This document shows, in pieces, positions 18,328 through 27,872 of a stretch of DNA of 64,000 nt. Source of the DNA: Yersinia kristensenii (lineage in GTDB: Bacteria; Pseudomonadota; Gammaproteobacteria; Enterobacterales; Enterobacteriaceae); the NCBI RefSeq assembly GCF_900460525.1, contig NZ_UHIY01000001.1, positions 1,054,001-1,118,000 of the forward strand. The letters run 5' to 3'. The notes below the pieces were generated by a model that saw only the letters and a program-made list of their open reading frames with translations, did no database searches and was not told the DNA's origin. Position numbers and translations under genes: made by a program. How positions within the stretch are numbered: position 1 is the first letter of the stretch; each line of letters opens with the position of its first letter.

Positions 18328-18343
18328 TGAGACTATAGTCTCA
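18328..18343. promoter_or_regulatory. Putative TetR-type operator O1 (perfect palindrome)
   Basis: TGAGACTATAGTCTCA is a perfect 16-bp palindrome in the spacer between the divergent Tm-1-like gene and the TetR-family gene. TetR regulators usually bind such palindromes in their own divergent promoter region. The binding protein is inferred from position. Confidence 0.7.
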
Positions 18344-18436
18344 AAAATAATCTGAATATGAATGGCATTCATGGCGATTTGTGCGAGCGGTTTGTTATAG
18401 TGAGCAAAAATGCGCTATCTAGATTATGGAGTGACC

Positions 18437-18712
18437 GTGAGTCATCAGGATAAACCAGAACGCGCCTCCCCATCGCTAACCACCATCAGGGCCAGAACCC
18501 GGCGGTTACTTATTGACACTGCGATGTCGATGTATGAACAAGGCGCATTTCCATCAATAACTGAAGTCGCCAATGCCGCCCAGCTTTCCCGGGCCACGGC
18601 TTACCGCTATTTCCCGACACAAAGTGCCTTGGTTTCTGCCATGGCCGGTGATTCACTTCTTTGCCATACAGGCGGCGGCTCTCGGCATAGCAAAGTGTCA
18701 GTTTTTGCATAG
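18437..18712 (+). pseudogene. TetR/AcrR-family regulator, 3'-truncated
   Basis: The N-terminal ~69 codons encode a TetR DNA-binding domain: TRRLLIDTAMSMYEQGAF, then the helix-turn-helix SITEVANAAQLSRATAYRYFPTQSALVSAM. After about 18642 the frame reads antisense through uvrD and stops at 18710-18712, so the ligand-binding/dimerisation domain (normally another ~110-140 residues) is absent. The GTG at 18437 with GGAG 5 nt upstream is the likely start; an ATG at 18410 has no ribosome binding site. It probably once controlled the divergent Tm-1-like operon; without its dimerisation domain it is unlikely to repress. Confidence 0.8.
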
Positions 18713-20528
18713 CGCGGGTGACCCCAACATAGGCCAGCCGCCGTTCCTCTTCCAGACGCCCACTTTCATCCAGTGACATCTGGCTCGGGAACATGCCCTC
18801 TTCCATACCTACGATGAATACCTGTGGGAACTCCAGCCCTTTTGCTGAATGGAGAGTCATCAATTGCACTGCATCCTGATAGGCATCAGCTTGGCCCTCA
18901 CCGGCTTCCAGCGCCGCATGAGAAAGAAACGCCTGCAATGGCATCAAATCCTGATCTTCATCCTGATAGCTGTATTGGCGGGTCGCATTGACCAGCTCTT
19001 CAAGGTTTTCGATACGCGCCTGGCCTTTTTCGCCCTTTTCCTGCTCATACATCGACCACAAACCGGAATCGCGCATCACTCGGTCAGTTTGGACATGCAG
19101 CGGCATATCTGCGGTTTCATGCGCCAGTGAATCCACCAGTTCGACAAAACGTTGCAAGGCAGAAGCCGCACGGCCCGCCAGCACTTTTTCCTGTAACATG
19201 GCGCGGGTGGATTGCCATAAAGTTAACTGGCGATCACGGGCAGTTTGGCGAATCACATCTAAGGTGCGATCGCCAATACCGCGGGTCGGGGTATTCACCA
19301 CCCGCTCAAAAGCGGCATCGTCATTGCGGTTGGAAATCAGACGCAGATAAGCCAATGCATCTTTGATTTCTTGCCGTTCGAAGAAGCGCTGGCCACCATA
19401 AATACGGTACGGCGTGGCCGTCTGTAATAAAGCTTCTTCCAAAACACGCGATTGGGCGTTACTGCGATACAAAATGGCGCAATCATTCAGCGCACCGCCA
19501 TTGTCGCGCCAGGCTCTAATGCGGTTAACCACAAACCGAGCTTCATCCAGCTCGTTAAAAGCACAATAGAGCGAGATTGGCTCGCCCTCAACGCCTTCAG
19601 TCCATAAGTTTTTACCCATACGGCCGTCATTATTGGCAATCAGGGCATTCGCTGCCGTCAGGATATTGCTGGTCGAGCGGTAATTTTGCTCCAATCGAAT
19701 AGTTTCAGCGCCGGGAAAGTCTTTCAGGAAGCGCTGGATATTCTCCACCTGCGCCCCGCGCCAACCATAGATTGACTGGTCATCGTCGCCGACAATCATC
19801 ACATTGGAGCGCTCCCCCGCCAGCAGGCGGATCCAAGCGTATTGGATGTTGTTAGTATCTTGGAACTCATCCACCAGAATATTGGTAAAGCGCTCGCGAT
19901 AATGATTCAGAATATGCGGTTTATTCAGCCATAGCTCATGCGCGCGCAATAATAGCTCGGCAAAATCCACCAAACCCGCGCGGTCACAAGCTTCTTGATA
20001 GGCTTGATAGATACGCAACCAAGTAGCTTCGACCGGGTTACCGTAGCTCTCAATATGCTGCGGACGTAGCCCTTCGTCTTTCTTGCCGTTGATGTACCAC
20101 ATCGCCTGACGCGGTGGCCACTGTTTCTCATCTAAATTCAGGGCCTTAACCAAGCGTTTCAATAAGCGCAGTTGGTCGTCGCTGTCGAGGATTTGGAAAT
20201 CCTGCGGCAGATTGGCATCCATATGGTGGGCCCGCAGCAACCGGTGCGCCAAGCCATGGAAAGTCCCAATCCACATTCCACCCTGACTGGTGCCAATCAA
20301 ATGCTCAATACGGTGGCGCATTTCAGCCGCCGCTTTATTGGTAAAGGTGACTGCGATAATAGAGTACGGCGAGGCATTTTCTACGGATAACAGCCAGGCA
20401 ATACGGTGCACCAGCACCCGAGTTTTACCACTGCCCGCGCCGGCCAGTACCAACAGGTTGCAGCGTGGCGCGGCCACGGCTTCGCGTTGTTTTTCATTCA
20501 GGCTGTCGAGCAGATCAGAAACGTCCAT
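18510..20528 (-). CDS. uvrD: DNA helicase II UvrD, C-terminally truncated and fused to antisense tetR sequence
   Basis: This is an SF1A 3'-5' helicase of excision and mismatch repair. Walker [11 protein letters not shown] lies at 30-39; [26 protein letters not shown], the 2B domain and motif VI (YVGVTRAMQKLTL) are intact. Identity with E. coli UvrD continues to YGKEVNHRP (~residue 629 of 720) and then stops. The remaining ~43 residues come from the antisense strand of the TetR gene. Lost are the SRFIGEL segment and the C-terminal Tudor-like domain that contacts RNA polymerase. The ATG at 20528 gives MDVSDLL; a LexA box lies upstream. Activity is probably reduced. Confidence 0.9.
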   Translation of the reverse strand: MDVSDLLDSLNEKQREAVAAPRCNLLVLAGAGSGKTRVLVHRIAWLLSVENASPYSIIAVTFTNKAAAEMRHRIEHLIGTSQGGMWIGTFHGLAHRLLRAHHMDANLPQDFQILDSDDQLRLLKRLVKALNLDEKQWPPRQAMWYINGKKDEGLRPQHIESYGNPVEATWLRIYQAYQEACDRAGLVDFAELLLRAHELWLNKPHILNHYRERFTNILVDEFQDTNNIQYAWIRLLAGERSNVMIVGDDDQSIYGWRGAQVENIQRFLKDFPGAETIRLEQNYRSTSNILTAANALIANNDGRMGKNLWTEGVEGEPISLYCAFNELDEARFVVNRIRAWRDNGGALNDCAILYRSNAQSRVLEEALLQTATPYRIYGGQRFFERQEIKDALAYLRLISNRNDDAAFERVVNTPTRGIGDRTLDVIRQTARDRQLTLWQSTRAMLQEKVLAGRAASALQRFVELVDSLAHETADMPLHVQTDRVMRDSGLWSMYEQEKGEKGQARIENLEELVNATRQYSYQDEDQDLMPLQAFLSHAALEAGEGQADAYQDAVQLMTLHSAKGLEFPQVFIVGMEEGMFPSQMSLDESGRLEEERRLAYVGVTRAMQKLTLCYAESRRLYGKEVNHRPWQKPRHFVSGNSGKPWPGKAGRHWRLQLLMEMRLVHTSTSQCQ

Positions 20529-20597
20529 AGGCACCGTTTATCGGGTAAGGGAAAATAGCCAAATCGCCAGTTATCCGGCGATTTTACCATCATTCCA

Positions 20598-20613
20598 CTG
20601 TGAATTTATACAG
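20598..20613. promoter_or_regulatory. LexA (SOS) box of uvrD
   Basis: CTGTGAATTTATACAG fits the SOS box core CTGT-N8-ACAG exactly and lies about 70 bp upstream of the uvrD start, before the end of yigB. E. coli uvrD is a known LexA target. Confidence 0.85.
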
Positions 20614-20628
20614 AGTTATTGCAGAGGA

Positions 20629-21345
20629 TTATAGCAATGCTGTCAGGGAAGCCAACTGCGAAATCTCAATATGGGGTAATAGCCGGCTATCACTGGCCGT
20701 CATCAGGCTTTGTTCGCGGTCATTAATCCAGCAAGCTTGCATGCCACAACGTAGCGAACCGGCAACATCCGTGGTCAGGTCATCACCGACATGCAAGATA
20801 TGTTTCAGCGGAATATCCAGATGATTCGCCGCCTTATGGTACATATCGCGGAAAGGTTTGGCACGGCCATGGGGGCCGGAGCGCAAGACAAACTGGAAAT
20901 AATTATCCAGCCCGCAAGCTTTGGTGTCCGCATTGCCATTGGTGATAGCCACCAGCGGATAATGCTCTGCCAGTGCGCTCAACGTGTCATGGGTGGCGGG
21001 CGGCACATAAATACGGCTACGCCATAGGGCAAAGTTTTCCATGGCCGCATCGGCCCCACATTGCGCTTCTGACTTACTCAAACCATGGCGAATCAACCCC
21101 AGTTCGATAGCATGCCAACGCCACTGAGTGACATCGTGGTAAATATCGGGGTCTTGCGCCAGTAATTCACTGCGGAAACCCTGTAAATCTGCGGCTTGTA
21201 ACTGCGCCAAATTGGGATGATATTGCTGTAGAAATGCCACAGATTCTTGTTCTGTACGGGATATCACCGGCCGATTGTCATACAGGGTGTCATCCAAATC
21301 GAAAGTAATGGCGGAAATACGCTCAAGTGGACGATAAAAATGCAT
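20629..21345 (-). CDS. yigB: HAD-family phosphatase YigB
   Basis: This 238-residue HAD hydrolase has motif [14 protein letters not shown] (Asp16, Asp18), motif [10 protein letters not shown] and motif [16 protein letters not shown]. coli YigB dephosphorylates FMN in riboflavin/flavin metabolism. Its ATG overlaps the xerC stop by one nucleotide (TGATG), so it is translationally coupled in the order dapF-yigA-xerC-yigB. Confidence 0.94.
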   Translation of the reverse strand: MHFYRPLERISAITFDLDDTLYDNRPVISRTEQESVAFLQQYHPNLAQLQAADLQGFRSELLAQDPDIYHDVTQWRWHAIELGLIRHGLSKSEAQCGADAAMENFALWRSRIYVPPATHDTLSALAEHYPLVAITNGNADTKACGLDNYFQFVLRSGPHGRAKPFRDMYHKAANHLDIPLKHILHVGDDLTTDVAGSLRCGMQACWINDREQSLMTASDSRLLPHIEISQLASLTALL

Positions 21346-22256
21346 CAGGATTTGCCTCGTTTGGCCCGTGGATGAGCAGCATCATACACTGTTGCCAGAT
21401 GTTGAAAGTCAAGATGGGTATAAATTTGTGTGGTAGTCAGATTGGCGTGGCCCAGTAATTCTTGCACCGCGCGCAGGTCGCCGCTGGATTCCAACATGTG
21501 GGTGGCGAAAGAGTGGCGCAATTTATGGGGGTGAATATGGCTACTAACGCCTTGTTTTACCCCCCATTCGGCAAAGCGCTTTTGTACATTGCGCGCGGAA
21601 ATTCGCTTGCCGGTATTGGCTAAAAATATGGCGTCATCTTGCGGTTCAAACAATTCACGCAGTTCCAGCCAATGCTCCAACCACTTGACCGCCGTCTTGC
21701 CAATAGGGACTTTGCGCTCTTTGCTGCCCTTGCCCATCACCCACACTTCACCGCTCGCCAGATCCACATGTTTGCAGTTCATTCCGACCAGTTCAGATAA
21801 ACGCAGACCCGCGCCATACATCACTTCCAGCATCGCCCGGTCACGCACGGCCAGTGGATCATTCAAGTCGATATCCAGCAGTTTATCGACTTCATCGACA
21901 TCAATATTTTTCGGCAGATGGCGGCCAGAGCGCGGGGTACTGACCCCTTTGGCAGGATTGACCTGCATGACGCCCTGACTGACCAGCCAGTTGAGGAAAC
22001 TGCGCAAAGCCGAGAGCCGCAAAGCCAGGCTGGATGAGTGCAAACCAGCGCGTTTACTGCGGGAAACCAAGGAGCGCACCTGAGCGGCATCCAGCGTTTG
22101 CCAGTGTGCCAAGCCCATTTGCTCGCCCATTTCCATCAGCGCTTGCAGCTGACGCCGATAACTGATGATAGTCAGTGGGCTGAGTTGGCGCTCAACTTTG
22201 AGGTAGCGCAGGAAGGCTTCAACCTGCGGGGCAAGCGAAGCACTAAACTCGGTCAT
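21345..22256 (-). CDS. xerC: Site-specific tyrosine recombinase XerC
   Basis: With XerD at dif, this protein resolves chromosome dimers at division. It has 303 residues, with an N-terminal SAM-like core-binding domain (10-95). The catalytic residues are all present: Arg152 (GLRLSEL), Lys176 (GKGSKER), His244 and Arg247 (HPHKLRH), His270 (LLGHAN) and Tyr279 (QIYTH). It overlaps yigA upstream by 4 nt (ATGA) and yigB downstream by 1 nt. Confidence 0.97.
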   Translation of the reverse strand: MTEFSASLAPQVEAFLRYLKVERQLSPLTIISYRRQLQALMEMGEQMGLAHWQTLDAAQVRSLVSRSKRAGLHSSSLALRLSALRSFLNWLVSQGVMQVNPAKGVSTPRSGRHLPKNIDVDEVDKLLDIDLNDPLAVRDRAMLEVMYGAGLRLSELVGMNCKHVDLASGEVWVMGKGSKERKVPIGKTAVKWLEHWLELRELFEPQDDAIFLANTGKRISARNVQKRFAEWGVKQGVSSHIHPHKLRHSFATHMLESSGDLRAVQELLGHANLTTTQIYTHLDFQHLATVYDAAHPRAKRGKS

Positions 22257-22957
22257 ACTGACTCTATCCAGCGCTCCAGCAAGCTCGGCAGTAATGTGGA
22301 TAACTGATTAAGCATCACAGTGCCCATACCTTGCTGGTAATGCTGCGTATCGCGGCTGCTGAAGATAATCACCCCCAGATCGCCGTCTTTACCCAACAAT
22401 GATAACGCCACCGACCCAACTTGCTTCGCTTGAGGCAATAACAGCAACAACTCCGGCCCGTTTAAGCTGCCAAGATAATGGCGCTCATTACCCAACCGCT
22501 GAATGCGCATCGGCTCGAAAGCATGCCGAGATAGCCCCAAATGAGTGAAATCAGAGGGCGCGCCAGTTTGCCAGCGGTCAGTGAATAATCTGACATTCGC
22601 CCCAGCCAGCCCGAAATCTCTGGCCCAGCGCTGCAAGCGATTGAGCATATCTTGCAAGCTACTGGCAGCAGCGAGGTTACTTTGCAGTTGCAGCAAGCGG
22701 TTGAATAGCACTTCATTCAGACCCGCCTGCTCCATCAGTAACGTAATCTCTTCTTCCAACTGGCTTATCTGATGACGCTGACGCCCTAGCTGCCATTCCA
22801 CCAGCGAGACCGTGCCTCTCACCGGATGGGGAATATGCATCTGTTCAACTAAACGAGCATTGCGGATAAAGAAGTCGGGATTTTGCAATAAATACTGCAT
22901 AACGGCATCGTCATCTAACTCGATACCCGCTAGCGCCTGCTCCTCAGAACTTTTCAT
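22253..22957 (-). CDS. yigA: DUF484 family protein YigA
   Basis: This 234-residue DUF484 protein has an N-terminal helical part ([34 protein letters not shown]), a probable short coiled coil (residues ~55-95), then a GAF-like C-terminal domain ([23 protein letters not shown]). Function is unknown even in E. coli, although its place between dapF and xerC is conserved. A unit-length ERIC separates it from dapF; its stop overlaps the xerC start. Confidence 0.92.
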   Translation of the reverse strand: MKSSEEQALAGIELDDDAVMQYLLQNPDFFIRNARLVEQMHIPHPVRGTVSLVEWQLGRQRHQISQLEEEITLLMEQAGLNEVLFNRLLQLQSNLAAASSLQDMLNRLQRWARDFGLAGANVRLFTDRWQTGAPSDFTHLGLSRHAFEPMRIQRLGNERHYLGSLNGPELLLLLPQAKQVGSVALSLLGKDGDLGVIIFSSRDTQHYQQGMGTVMLNQLSTLLPSLLERWIESV

Positions 22958-22983
22958 GTCACACCCGTTATAATGAACATTCG

Positions 22984-23108
<125 letters not shown>

Positions 23109-23933
23109 CTAAAGATGGATGAAGCCATCATACACATGAGTGGCCGGCCCGGTCATATACAGTGGGTGACCCGGCCCTTTCCAACTGATATGCAAACTGC
23201 CACCCGGCAATTCAACATGAACCTCTTCACCCAATAATTCTTGCTGAATGCCAACCGCCACGGCCGCACAAGCCCCACTACCACAGGCCTGAGTCTCACC
23301 GGCTCCGCGCTCATACACCCGCAAGCGGATATGTTCGCGGCTCACCACCTGCATAAAACCGATATTGGCCCGCTCAGGGAAGCGCTCATGGCTTTCTAAT
23401 ACTGGGCCGAGCAAGGCAACATTGGCAACCGAAACATCATCAACTTGCATCACACAGTGAGGATTGCCCATCGAGACCACGCCACACAATACCGTGTGCT
23501 CCGCAGCGCGAAAAATGTAGGTTTTCTCCGCTTTAGTTGCCCGGAAAGGGACCGCTTGCGGATCAAAATTGGGCTCGCCCATATTGACGCAAACCAGTTC
23601 ATCCTCAGTGACACTGAGTATCATGCGGCCGGTTTGGGTACTGACACTGATATCGCGTTTGTTGGTCAGACCTTTCAGCCGCACAAAACGGGCAAAACAG
23701 CGCGCGCCATTGCCACACTGAGAGACTTCGCTGCCATCGGCATTAAAAATGCGGTAGTGAAAATCCAGCTCGGGGTCATAAGGCGGCTCAACCACCAACA
23801 TCTGATCAAAGCCCACGCCAGTGTGCCGGTCTGCTAATCGGCGGATTAACTCCGGCGAAAAGTAAACATTTTGGGTAACTGCATCGACAACCATAAAATC
23901 ATTGCCAAGACCGTGCATTTTGGAGAACTGCAT
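23109..23933 (-). CDS. dapF: Diaminopimelate epimerase
   Basis: Converts LL- to meso-diaminopimelate for lysine and peptidoglycan synthesis; cytoplasmic. It has 274 residues, the same as E. coli. The two catalytic cysteines are visible: Cys73 in [16 protein letters not shown] and the second in [11 protein letters not shown] near residue 217. The start, [13 protein letters not shown], is family-typical. It is downstream of lptM (72 bp) and upstream of yigA, separated from it by an ERIC. Confidence 0.97.
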   Translation of the reverse strand: MQFSKMHGLGNDFMVVDAVTQNVYFSPELIRRLADRHTGVGFDQMLVVEPPYDPELDFHYRIFNADGSEVSQCGNGARCFARFVRLKGLTNKRDISVSTQTGRMILSVTEDELVCVNMGEPNFDPQAVPFRATKAEKTYIFRAAEHTVLCGVVSMGNPHCVMQVDDVSVANVALLGPVLESHERFPERANIGFMQVVSREHIRLRVYERGAGETQACGSGACAAVAVGIQQELLGEEVHVELPGGSLHISWKGPGHPLYMTGPATHVYDGFIHL

Positions 23934-24005
23934 TTCATACTCCGCTGACTTTTATTTACCGGCTAAATTTTCGGTATTGGCCCAATCTGGCTGCGCTAGG
24001 GATGG

Positions 24006-24209
24006 TCACTGTGGCCCAGCAATACTCTGGGTCGGTTTTGAATCACCCGGCACACCCTGCTGATTCTTATCGATCTGGCCGCTGTCTTGTTGTGCCGTTT
24101 CCACTTTGGGCTTCTCTGACGGTGGGAAATATAACGGGCCTTTCAGGCCACAACCGGCAAGTGTTAACACCATCATCGCGGTAAGCGGCCAATATAATTT
24201 TTTTTTCAT
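24006..24209 (-). CDS. lptM: Small outer-membrane lipoprotein LptM (YifL)
   Basis: This 67-residue lipoprotein has the signal MKKKLYWPLTAMMVLTLAGC and lipobox LAGC, with the lipidated Cys at residue 20. The conserved GLKGPLYFPP follows, then a low-complexity tail. In E. coli, LptM (YifL) binds the LptD/E lipopolysaccharide translocon and helps LptD disulfide maturation. The A-rich leader before ATG offers only a weak ribosome binding site. It is the first gene before dapF. Confidence 0.93.
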   Translation of the reverse strand: MKKKLYWPLTAMMVLTLAGCGLKGPLYFPPSEKPKVETAQQDSGQIDKNQQGVPGDSKPTQSIAGPQ

Positions 24210-24322
24210 TTTTTAACGCCTGTAAATTGTTTTGACGCCGGTAAAAGTATTAATGCCTGTGAATCGTGCGCCTAAGGTCTCTATAATCGCAGGTGGATCA
24301 TGAAAAGCAATAGGAATTGAAT

Positions 24323-24643
24323 ATGAACGACAGCGAGTTTCATCAGTTAGCCGATCAATTGACACTTTACATTGAAGAGACACTGGACAGTTTTAGCGGC
24401 GATAGCGATATTGATTATGAAACCAATGGTGGGGTGATGACCCTAACTTTCGAAAATGGCAGCAAAATTATTATCAACCGCCAAGAGCCGTTACATCAGG
24501 TATGGCTGGCGACTAAAGCAGGCGGTTACCATTTTGATTACCGCGAAGGGCACTGGTATTGTTCGCGCAGCGGCGAAGAATTCTTTACCAAACTGTCCGA
24601 AGCCGCTACCGCCCAAGCTGGCGAAGTCGTAAGTTTTAGCTAG
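24323..24643 (+). CDS. cyaY: Frataxin-like iron-binding protein CyaY
   Basis: This 106-residue bacterial frataxin modulates Fe-S cluster assembly on IscS/IscU. The N-terminal helix [13 protein letters not shown] leads into an acidic ridge ([12 protein letters not shown]), then [19 protein letters not shown] strands and GGYHFDY. The ATG at 24323 has TAGGA 7 nt upstream; the in-frame TTG at 24317 is rejected. It is divergent from lptM and convergent with cyaA, as in E. coli. Confidence 0.96.
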   Translation: MNDSEFHQLADQLTLYIEETLDSFSGDSDIDYETNGGVMTLTFENGSKIIINRQEPLHQVWLATKAGGYHFDYREGHWYCSRSGEEFFTKLSEAATAQAGEVVSFS

Positions 24644-24647
24644 TCAC

Positions 24648-24832
24648 AGTCAGTGATTCGGGTAAGAGCGCGCAGCTAACACCCCTGCGGCTTCAAGGAC
24701 ACAAGCTATTCCCCAAAGTCATTGGAGTTGCAGGTAGGCAGCCAGTAAACGCATCCCGATGAGCTGACTCAAGTCAGTGATTCGGGTAAGAGCGCGCAGC
24801 TAACACCCCTGCGGCTTCAAGGACACAGGGGA
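24648..24832. repeat. Diverged ERIC-like element with 56-bp exact duplication
   Basis: The 56-bp blocks 24648-24703 and 24772-24827 are identical (124-bp period). They are right halves of an ERIC-like unit (CAGTGATTCGGGTAAGAGCG... CTGCGGCTTCAAGGACA); between them is the left half (AAAGTCATTGGAGTTGCAGG). It lies between the convergent cyaY and cyaA genes. Confidence 0.85.
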
Positions 24833-24834
24833 AA

Positions 24835-27381
24835 TTAATGTAGCTGAAACTGCTGCGCTGGCGCGGAGGTTTCTTTATCAGCAATATGCAGATGAGACAG
24901 CGCATTGCTACGGAAAGGAATGACCTGAGTTCGGCCATCTAACTGCACAATTTGGTAGAATTGCGGCAGGTTGAAGTTGATAAAGCTGGAACCGTAGGTA
25001 AAGCGGTCGTGGGAAGATGAATAAAAACGGCTGACATCCCGTACCAACTCCTCTTTACTGCCCTCGCAATGGTGATAAACCTCAACGCGGTTTGATTCAT
25101 CCAAAATATAAATATTAAAACCTTTCTCATCTGCGGTGCCTTCGAAGAAGAACTGAATGATCCCTTCGCTAGCAAAACCATCGACTACCGGTGGCAGATG
25201 AATTTGATCGGCTTCGACCTGAATCGATAACCCATGCAGCTTGTTATTGGAAATCGCACCATAGAATTCGACCGCATTTTCCAATTTCTGAACCGAGACA
25301 CTTAAGCGCTCAAAGAATAATCCCCAAGTCTGCCCAGAAACCCGCACTGCTTTGAAACGGCCCGGTTCCTGACGAGTACTCGACAGGCGCAGTTCAATGC
25401 ATTCAGAAACCAATTGTTGGATACGGGTACGAATCAGGCCACGTAAGTGTTGGCTATAGCAGAACACATCCACGGATTCTGGCGGTGCCGCATCCTGATG
25501 CATTTTGCCTAAAATAGTTTTCAGGGCTTCCAATACTGCTTGCTCACCACTGAAATGCAGGGTTCGCACTTCATTCCATGAGTTGCGGTACAGCAAATCG
25601 ATGCTCCCGACCAGGCATTGCTGCTGTTCGCCAAAACTGAAAACATCCATTTTACGGAAATCAAAATGAACCACCTGATTGCGGAAAGCCGCCGTAGGAT
25701 CATGTTCCAGATTGACGATAATCGCCAAGTGGCGAATCTCACATGGGCTATACAGCGCTTTAGGTGTTGGTGCGGGCAGCCGCAATGGGAAATGGTGAGA
25801 GATATCAGTCACCAACTCTTGCAGTTTCACGGTATCGCACAGATTGGCACTTTTAATATGCAGCCGTGTTTTGCTGGTCAACAAGCCGTTGAAATAGGCC
25901 CATGACACCAATTTATTCAGATAACGGTTATATTCCAGCGGCTGATGGCTGACAATAGCATCCATTGACGGCGCTTGATTATACAGATACCAACCAGGGC
26001 GGTTTGCGCGCCCTGCGGGCACATGAATAAAGGTCAGATGTTCTTCTGAAAGATCCGGTGAAATTTGCGGGTTAACCAGTGTCACTTTACCCGGCAAGGC
26101 TTCAAATGCCGCATACAATTTACGGGTCAGAACCCCGATATCTTGCGGGCTGGCGCTGACACTCAAGTTATTGCGCCGCGCAAAGCGAATCAAATTACGA
26201 TAGCTTTGCATCATCGCGTCTAACAGCTCGTTATGCGCCTCACGCACCCGTTCAATTTTCCAATTCGCGCGGTTATCCAGCACCGCCAGGTTCTCGTCAC
26301 TCCAGCCCCATTCACTGACTAATTGGCTGAGAATTTCACGCCGCCAACCGGCACTCGCGGGCGTGCGAGATAATTTCTCACACACTTTCAGATAGAAACA
26401 ACGGCGCACCAAGTTCAACCGGGTAGTGTCATTGATTTGGGTCAGATAGCGGGTGACGCGATCGAGCATCATGCAGTAAGCATCAAGGCCAAACGCCACA
26501 ATCTCACCAGCATGCAAGCGCTGCTTGATTTCCATCGCCAATAGTTGGGAGTTAGGATATTCCCACGAATACGCTTCGAGCAGGACGGTTTTCAGCACCG
26601 CCTTATAAGGCGAATCAATACTCTTATATAATTGCCACAAACTGGCTCCGAAATACTCTTCCGCTGACAGGGTGCTCAGACCGCCCAAATCCAGCCATTC
26701 ATTCGGCGTCAGTACGCCCTGCGCATACAGCGACAGCACATAATCATCGTAATTATTTTCTTCTTCAACCGGAACCATATTCCACAGAATACGTTTCCCT
26801 GCCAGACGAACCGCACTGCGGTAAAATTCATCCAGCAATAAAATATGTTGGGTGGATCCGCAATCTTCGCCGCCCAGACTGCCGCTGGCATTATGGCGGA
26901 AACGGTTTTCATCAATCAGGAAGAAGCTGACCTCAACACCCATTGATGCAGCCCATTTCTCCAGCAAGCTACATTTCTTTTGCAGGCGGTTGCGTTCGTC
27001 AGTATCAAGCCAAGCTTGGTGACACACCCAGATGTCCAGATCGGATGTATGGCACTGGCCAATAGATGAAGTGCTTCCCATTGAGTAGACGCCGGTAATC
27101 GGCAGTTCACCGCCCACACTCTGCTGCAAAGGCTGGCCCCATTTGGCTTCAACCTGAGAGAGATAATCCTGTTGTGTTTCATTGGGCGTGAAAAGGCAGA
27201 TGCCATGGGGAACGTTACCATCAAGGTAACCCGGCATCAGTGGGTGATGACAATGTAATAGGGTCGGTAGCAGACTGTAGACCTTTTGGAAGGCTGGCCC
27301 CATGGCCGCCAAGGCGCGATCGACTCGTAATTGGTTGATCGCATCCAGTCGCTGTTTCAGTGTCTCGATGTAGAGGTACAA
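24835..27381 (-). CDS. cyaA: Class I adenylate cyclase
   Basis: Makes cAMP from ATP for CRP control, with activity regulated by the PTS protein EIIA-Glc. The N-terminal catalytic domain contains [19 protein letters not shown] and [14 protein letters not shown]; the C-terminal half is regulatory. A TTG at 27379-27381 ([18 protein letters not shown]) gives exactly 848 residues, the E. coli length, and E. coli cyaA also starts with TTG, which limits its translation. The frame is open for 42 further codons upstream, but these do not resemble the family. A CRP-like site lies upstream at 27567-27582. Confidence 0.96.
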   Translation of the reverse strand: MYLYIETLKQRLDAINQLRVDRALAAMGPAFQKVYSLLPTLLHCHHPLMPGYLDGNVPHGICLFTPNETQQDYLSQVEAKWGQPLQQSVGGELPITGVYSMGSTSSIGQCHTSDLDIWVCHQAWLDTDERNRLQKKCSLLEKWAASMGVEVSFFLIDENRFRHNASGSLGGEDCGSTQHILLLDEFYRSAVRLAGKRILWNMVPVEEENNYDDYVLSLYAQGVLTPNEWLDLGGLSTLSAEEYFGASLWQLYKSIDSPYKAVLKTVLLEAYSWEYPNSQLLAMEIKQRLHAGEIVAFGLDAYCMMLDRVTRYLTQINDTTRLNLVRRCFYLKVCEKLSRTPASAGWRREILSQLVSEWGWSDENLAVLDNRANWKIERVREAHNELLDAMMQSYRNLIRFARRNNLSVSASPQDIGVLTRKLYAAFEALPGKVTLVNPQISPDLSEEHLTFIHVPAGRANRPGWYLYNQAPSMDAIVSHQPLEYNRYLNKLVSWAYFNGLLTSKTRLHIKSANLCDTVKLQELVTDISHHFPLRLPAPTPKALYSPCEIRHLAIIVNLEHDPTAAFRNQVVHFDFRKMDVFSFGEQQQCLVGSIDLLYRNSWNEVRTLHFSGEQAVLEALKTILGKMHQDAAPPESVDVFCYSQHLRGLIRTRIQQLVSECIELRLSSTRQEPGRFKAVRVSGQTWGLFFERLSVSVQKLENAVEFYGAISNNKLHGLSIQVEADQIHLPPVVDGFASEGIIQFFFEGTADEKGFNIYILDESNRVEVYHHCEGSKEELVRDVSRFYSSSHDRFTYGSSFINFNLPQFYQIVQLDGRTQVIPFRSNALSHLHIADKETSAPAQQFQLH

Positions 27382-27872
27382 GACGTCTCGCCTGGTTATT
27401 CCGGTGCTTAGAATTGTTCCGGTGCTTAGAAAGAAACCCGTGTTCCAGATTCGTTTATTGCTTTTTTTGACTTTCACCCAAAATGTACTTTTTGTTGAAC
27501 TGACCAAAAAACATTTTGTTTGAAGACATTTTGTTTGAATAACAGTGAACGAATTATTGCTGGAAACGTGATCAATCTAACACCTTGCCGATTGACCGTA
27601 AAGAAAGTAAAGCTATCCCTACAATTATAACGTCTGTTTCTTGTCAAGGTCATTAGCGATCCCCGCCACTATTGGGTAAATAAACCCATTGAAGCCCGCC
27701 ACGACAGCCACTTTGTCAGTAAAAAGGGTGGAAACCCCTTATCCAGACAAGTATTTGTTAGAATAGTGGCTTTCTTATGCTCTTATCCGCCCTGTTGATG
27801 TGGCTACCGCACTGACAGTCTTCACCGGTCAATGGTAGGATGGGCCGTAAAATATAAAAACGGTAACAAGCA
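27382..27872. promoter_or_regulatory. Divergent cyaA/hemC promoter region
   Basis: This 491-bp spacer has no gene of its own. It includes an 18-bp-period direct repeat of TTCCGGTGCTTAGAA (27399-27413 and 27417-27431) in the cyaA leader and a CRP-like site at 27567-27582. Promoters for both genes are expected here; their exact positions cannot be fixed by eye. Confidence 0.6.
27567..27582. promoter_or_regulatory. CRP-like site of cyaA
   Basis: CGTGATCAATCTAACA matches 8 of the 10 core bases of TGTGA-N6-TCACA. On the minus strand, TGTTAGATTGATCACG resembles the site at E. coli cyaA P2, where cAMP-CRP represses, giving feedback on cAMP synthesis. Confidence 0.65.

Noticed and set aside
18410..18436. 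ATG at 18410 as the TetR start
   Set aside because: It has no Shine-Dalgarno sequence, while the GTG at 18437 has GGAG at proper spacing; the extra nine residues are not typical of the family.
27382..27507. Upstream in-frame extension of cyaA by 42 codons to an ATG
   Set aside because: The extension has no similarity to adenylate cyclase and contains the leader direct repeat; the TTG at 27381 gives the exact family length.
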